Positions 5,165-6,630 of a DNA stretch of 6,630 nucleotides are shown here, in pieces. The notes beneath the pieces are model-generated. The model saw nothing but the letters and a program-made list of their open reading frames with translations, was not told where the DNA came from and did not search any database. Made by a program: the position numbers and the translations under genes. The DNA is taken from NCBI GenBank assembly GCA_046760705.1, contig JBHIER010000194.1, positions 1 through 6,630 of the forward strand, written 5' to 3'. Source of the stretch: JBHIER01 sp046760705 [NCBI: bacterium] (GTDB taxonomy: Bacteria; JBHIER01; G020348925). How positions within the stretch are numbered: the first letter of the stretch is position 1; each line of letters begins with the position of its first letter.

Positions 5165-5193
5165 TTGACAGCAGAGATTTTATCTGTTATTTT
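5165..5193 (+). promoter_or_regulatory. Promoter of the choice-of-anchor B gene
   Basis: A consensus -35 TTGACA (5165-5170), a spacer of exactly 17 nt, and TATTTT (5188-5193) as the -10. Transcription should begin around 5200, inside the hairpin listed next, with a leader of about 50 nt. Confidence 0.55.
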
Positions 5194-5199
5194 AGAACC

Positions 5200-5217
5200 C
5201 CTCTCCCTTGAGAGAGG
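5200..5217. repeat. 6-bp inverted repeat at the predicted mRNA 5' end
   Basis: CCTCTC (5200-5205) and GAGAGG (5212-5217) pair around CCTTGA. Placed at the expected transcription start, it could form a 5' stem-loop that protects the mRNA or act as an operator. CCCTCTCCCTTGAG-type repeats also occur widely as dispersed intergenic elements, so its position may be coincidental. Confidence 0.5.
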
Positions 5218-5239
5218 AGCAATTTTGACGCCATTTGAA

Positions 5240-5244
5240 GGGAG
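5240..5244 (+). promoter_or_regulatory. Ribosome binding site of the choice-of-anchor B gene
   Basis: GGGAG at 5240-5244 followed by a 5-nt spacer (AAGTG) and ATG at 5250. Together with the signal peptide that begins exactly there, it fixes the start. Confidence 0.7.
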
Positions 5245-5249
5245 AAGTG

Positions 5250-6630
5250 ATGAAAAATTTGACCGTTGTCGCAGCAGTGTTGGTTGGGCTCAGTTTTTCG
5301 ATCCTGTCTGGTTCCGCTGATGCTCAGATTGCCAATAACGTGGATTTGTTGGGCTACCTGCCACTACAATCTCCGAACAGTTGGATAGCGGATATATGGG
5401 GTTATACCGATGCGACCGGCGAATATGCCTTGGTGTGCATGGGAGATGCTGGACTGGCCGTAATTGATGTGAACGATCCCTACCATCCGGTTGTGGTCTC
5501 AACCATCCCCTCCGTGGGTGAAGATCTTAAAGACGTCAAAGTGTATCAACATTACGCTTATGCGGTCAACGAGTCGGGTCCTCTGCACATCGTCGATCTT
5601 TCGGATCCCTATGATGCTCAATTGGTGGGCGTCTATGATGCAACCTTCAGCGGGGCGCACAACCTCTATATTGAAGGACATTACGCCTATGTGGTCGGTA
5701 CCCATCCCCCTGCTCGTTGGGGCATCAACATTTTGGATCTTTCCAATCCCACCGAACCTGTGGAGGTGGGAAGTTGGGACAAGGTCTATATCCATGATGT
5801 CTATGTGAGAAACGACACCGCCTACGCCTCAGCTATATATGAACCCGGTTCGTTGAGGATCATCGATGTCTCCGATAAGTCGAACCCGAGTGAGATAGCT
5901 GCCATCTACTATCCAGGTGCCGTGACCCACCAGGCGTGGACCACAGAGGATGGCGATTATGTTCTCGTAGCAGATGAAACATGGGGCGGCCATGTGCGCA
6001 TCTGGGACATCAGAGATCTGGACAACATTATCCAAGTTGGGGAGTATATGACCAGTTCTAATGTTTCTATACACAACGTTTTCGTTAAAGGCGACTATGC
6101 CTATATCGCTTACTACAGAGATTGGCTCCGCATTCTCGACATCTCCGATCCCTCAAATCCGACGGAGGTAGGGGTATACGATTTGAATCCAGACAACACA
6201 GGCTACCTCATGAGCGACGTTTGGGCTGTTTATCCCTATTCTCCTTCGGGGGTGGTTCATATCAGTTGTATGTTTCCGCCCAACAGCGGGTTTTATACCC
6301 TCCAATTCTCCCGTATTAAGACTGTTAACATTGAGCATACTCCTTGGACCGATACGCAGGACACTGCGGGCCCATACCCTGTGACGGCGGCAGTCTTCCT
6401 CGGGCCTGGAAACGAGTTGGCCGGAAGTTCTCCGCAGCTTGTCTACGGCACCGATGGGGTTTTCACCGACAGTACGCTCATGGAGGCTACCGGTAATCCT
6501 GATGAGTATGGGGCTCATATTCCCGGAGCTGGGGGTGTGGCCGATATCACTTACTACATATCGGCTACCGATACCTCCGGTCGTAGGGTCACTCATCCCC
6601 CGGCCGGTGCTCCGAACACCTATCATACCT
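5250..6630 (+). CDS. Choice-of-anchor B (LVIVD repeat) secreted protein, 3' end beyond the window
   Basis: 460 codons are open from ATG 5250 to the window edge, with no stop. Residues 1-25 form a clear signal peptide (MKNLTVVAAVLVGLSFSILS..., cleavage at ADA-Q). Six LVIVD-type blades follow, for example GLAVIDVNDPYHPVVV, LHIVDLSDPYDAQLVG, SLRIIDVSDKSNPSEI, HVRIWDIRDLDNIIQVG and LRILDISDPSNPTEVG. The order of motifs, including the HNLYIEGHYAYVVG and AVTHQAWTTEDGDYVLVADE segments, matches the choice-of-anchor B family. From about residue 360 a second domain begins (IEHTPWTDTQDTAGPYPVTA ... YGTDGVFTDS ... ITYYISATDTSGR), a beta-sandwich module common in secreted FCB-group proteins. The family is named for its variable C-terminal anchors; here that end lies outside the window, so the anchor is unknown. 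It has its own promoter and a good ribosome binding site, and is divergent from the FG-GAP gene. No catalytic motif is visible. Confidence 0.88.
   Translation, partial: MKNLTVVAAVLVGLSFSILSGSADAQIANNVDLLGYLPLQSPNSWIADIWGYTDATGEYALVCMGDAGLAVIDVNDPYHPVVVSTIPSVGEDLKDVKVYQHYAYAVNESGPLHIVDLSDPYDAQLVGVYDATFSGAHNLYIEGHYAYVVGTHPPARWGINILDLSNPTEPVEVGSWDKVYIHDVYVRNDTAYASAIYEPGSLRIIDVSDKSNPSEIAAIYYPGAVTHQAWTTEDGDYVLVADETWGGHVRIWDIRDLDNIIQVGEYMTSSNVSIHNVFVKGDYAYIAYYRDWLRILDISDPSNPTEVGVYDLNPDNTGYLMSDVWAVYPYSPSGVVHISCMFPPNSGFYTLQFSRIKTVNIEHTPWTDTQDTAGPYPVTAAVFLGPGNELAGSSPQLVYGTDGVFTDSTLMEATGNPDEYGAHIPGAGGVADITYYISATDTSGRRVTHPPAGAPNTYHT

Noticed and set aside
5290-6626. Short frames on both strands across the choice-of-anchor B gene
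   Set aside because: They are shadows of the open plus-strand frame from 5250, which has a signal peptide and six LVIVD blades and simply has no stop inside the window.

Overview
The window looks like an accessory stretch of a bacterial genome from the FCB side of the tree: Bacteroidetes-like candidate phyla such as KSB1, Zixibacteria or Marinimicrobia. The evidence is the kind of secreted proteins encoded. One ends in a FlgD-like, Por-secretion-type (T9SS type A-like) sorting domain with the hallmark YPNPFNP motif. Another is a choice-of-anchor B/LVIVD protein. A third is a lipoprotein with a short collagen-like spacer. The phylum cannot be fixed from sequence alone.

Layout. Bases 1-515 (+ strand) hold decaying or modular remnants: the last codons of an unidentified ORF, a PemK/MazF-type toxin whose conserved C-terminus has slipped into the -1 frame, and a stranded dockerin-like tail. 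Bases 516-793 show no gene. Bases 794-1183 (- strand) encode a small retropepsin-like aspartyl protease, with a good sigma-70-type promoter about 190 bp upstream and a long leader. Bases 1184-1634 are otherwise non-coding, AT-rich and contain several short inverted repeats. Bases 1635-2738 (-) encode a YVTN seven-bladed propeller lipoprotein. Bases 2739-2933 are a repeat-rich spacer: two copies of a 23-bp hairpin repeat flank a dRS3-like palindrome. Bases 2934-5063 (-) encode a secreted protein with ten FG-GAP-like calcium-loop repeats and the C-terminal sorting domain. A divergent promoter region (5064-5249) follows. From 5250 to the window edge (+) runs a choice-of-anchor B (LVIVD) secreted protein, truncated by the window.

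How it fits together. The three large genes are all exported proteins built of beta-propeller-type repeats from three different families, with at least two anchoring routes: a lipid anchor for YVTN and a sorting domain for FG-GAP. The two minus-strand genes may be co-transcribed from the promoter near 5126-5155, while the plus-strand gene has its own promoter at 5165-5193. The common theme is cell-surface or secreted binding scaffolds; no enzyme activity is visible in them. I found no CRISPR array, transposase, tRNA, rRNA or clear new multi-gene system. The most notable signals are sequence-level: the toxin frameshift, the ACTG heptamer array inside a sorting domain, and the repeat-packed spacer.
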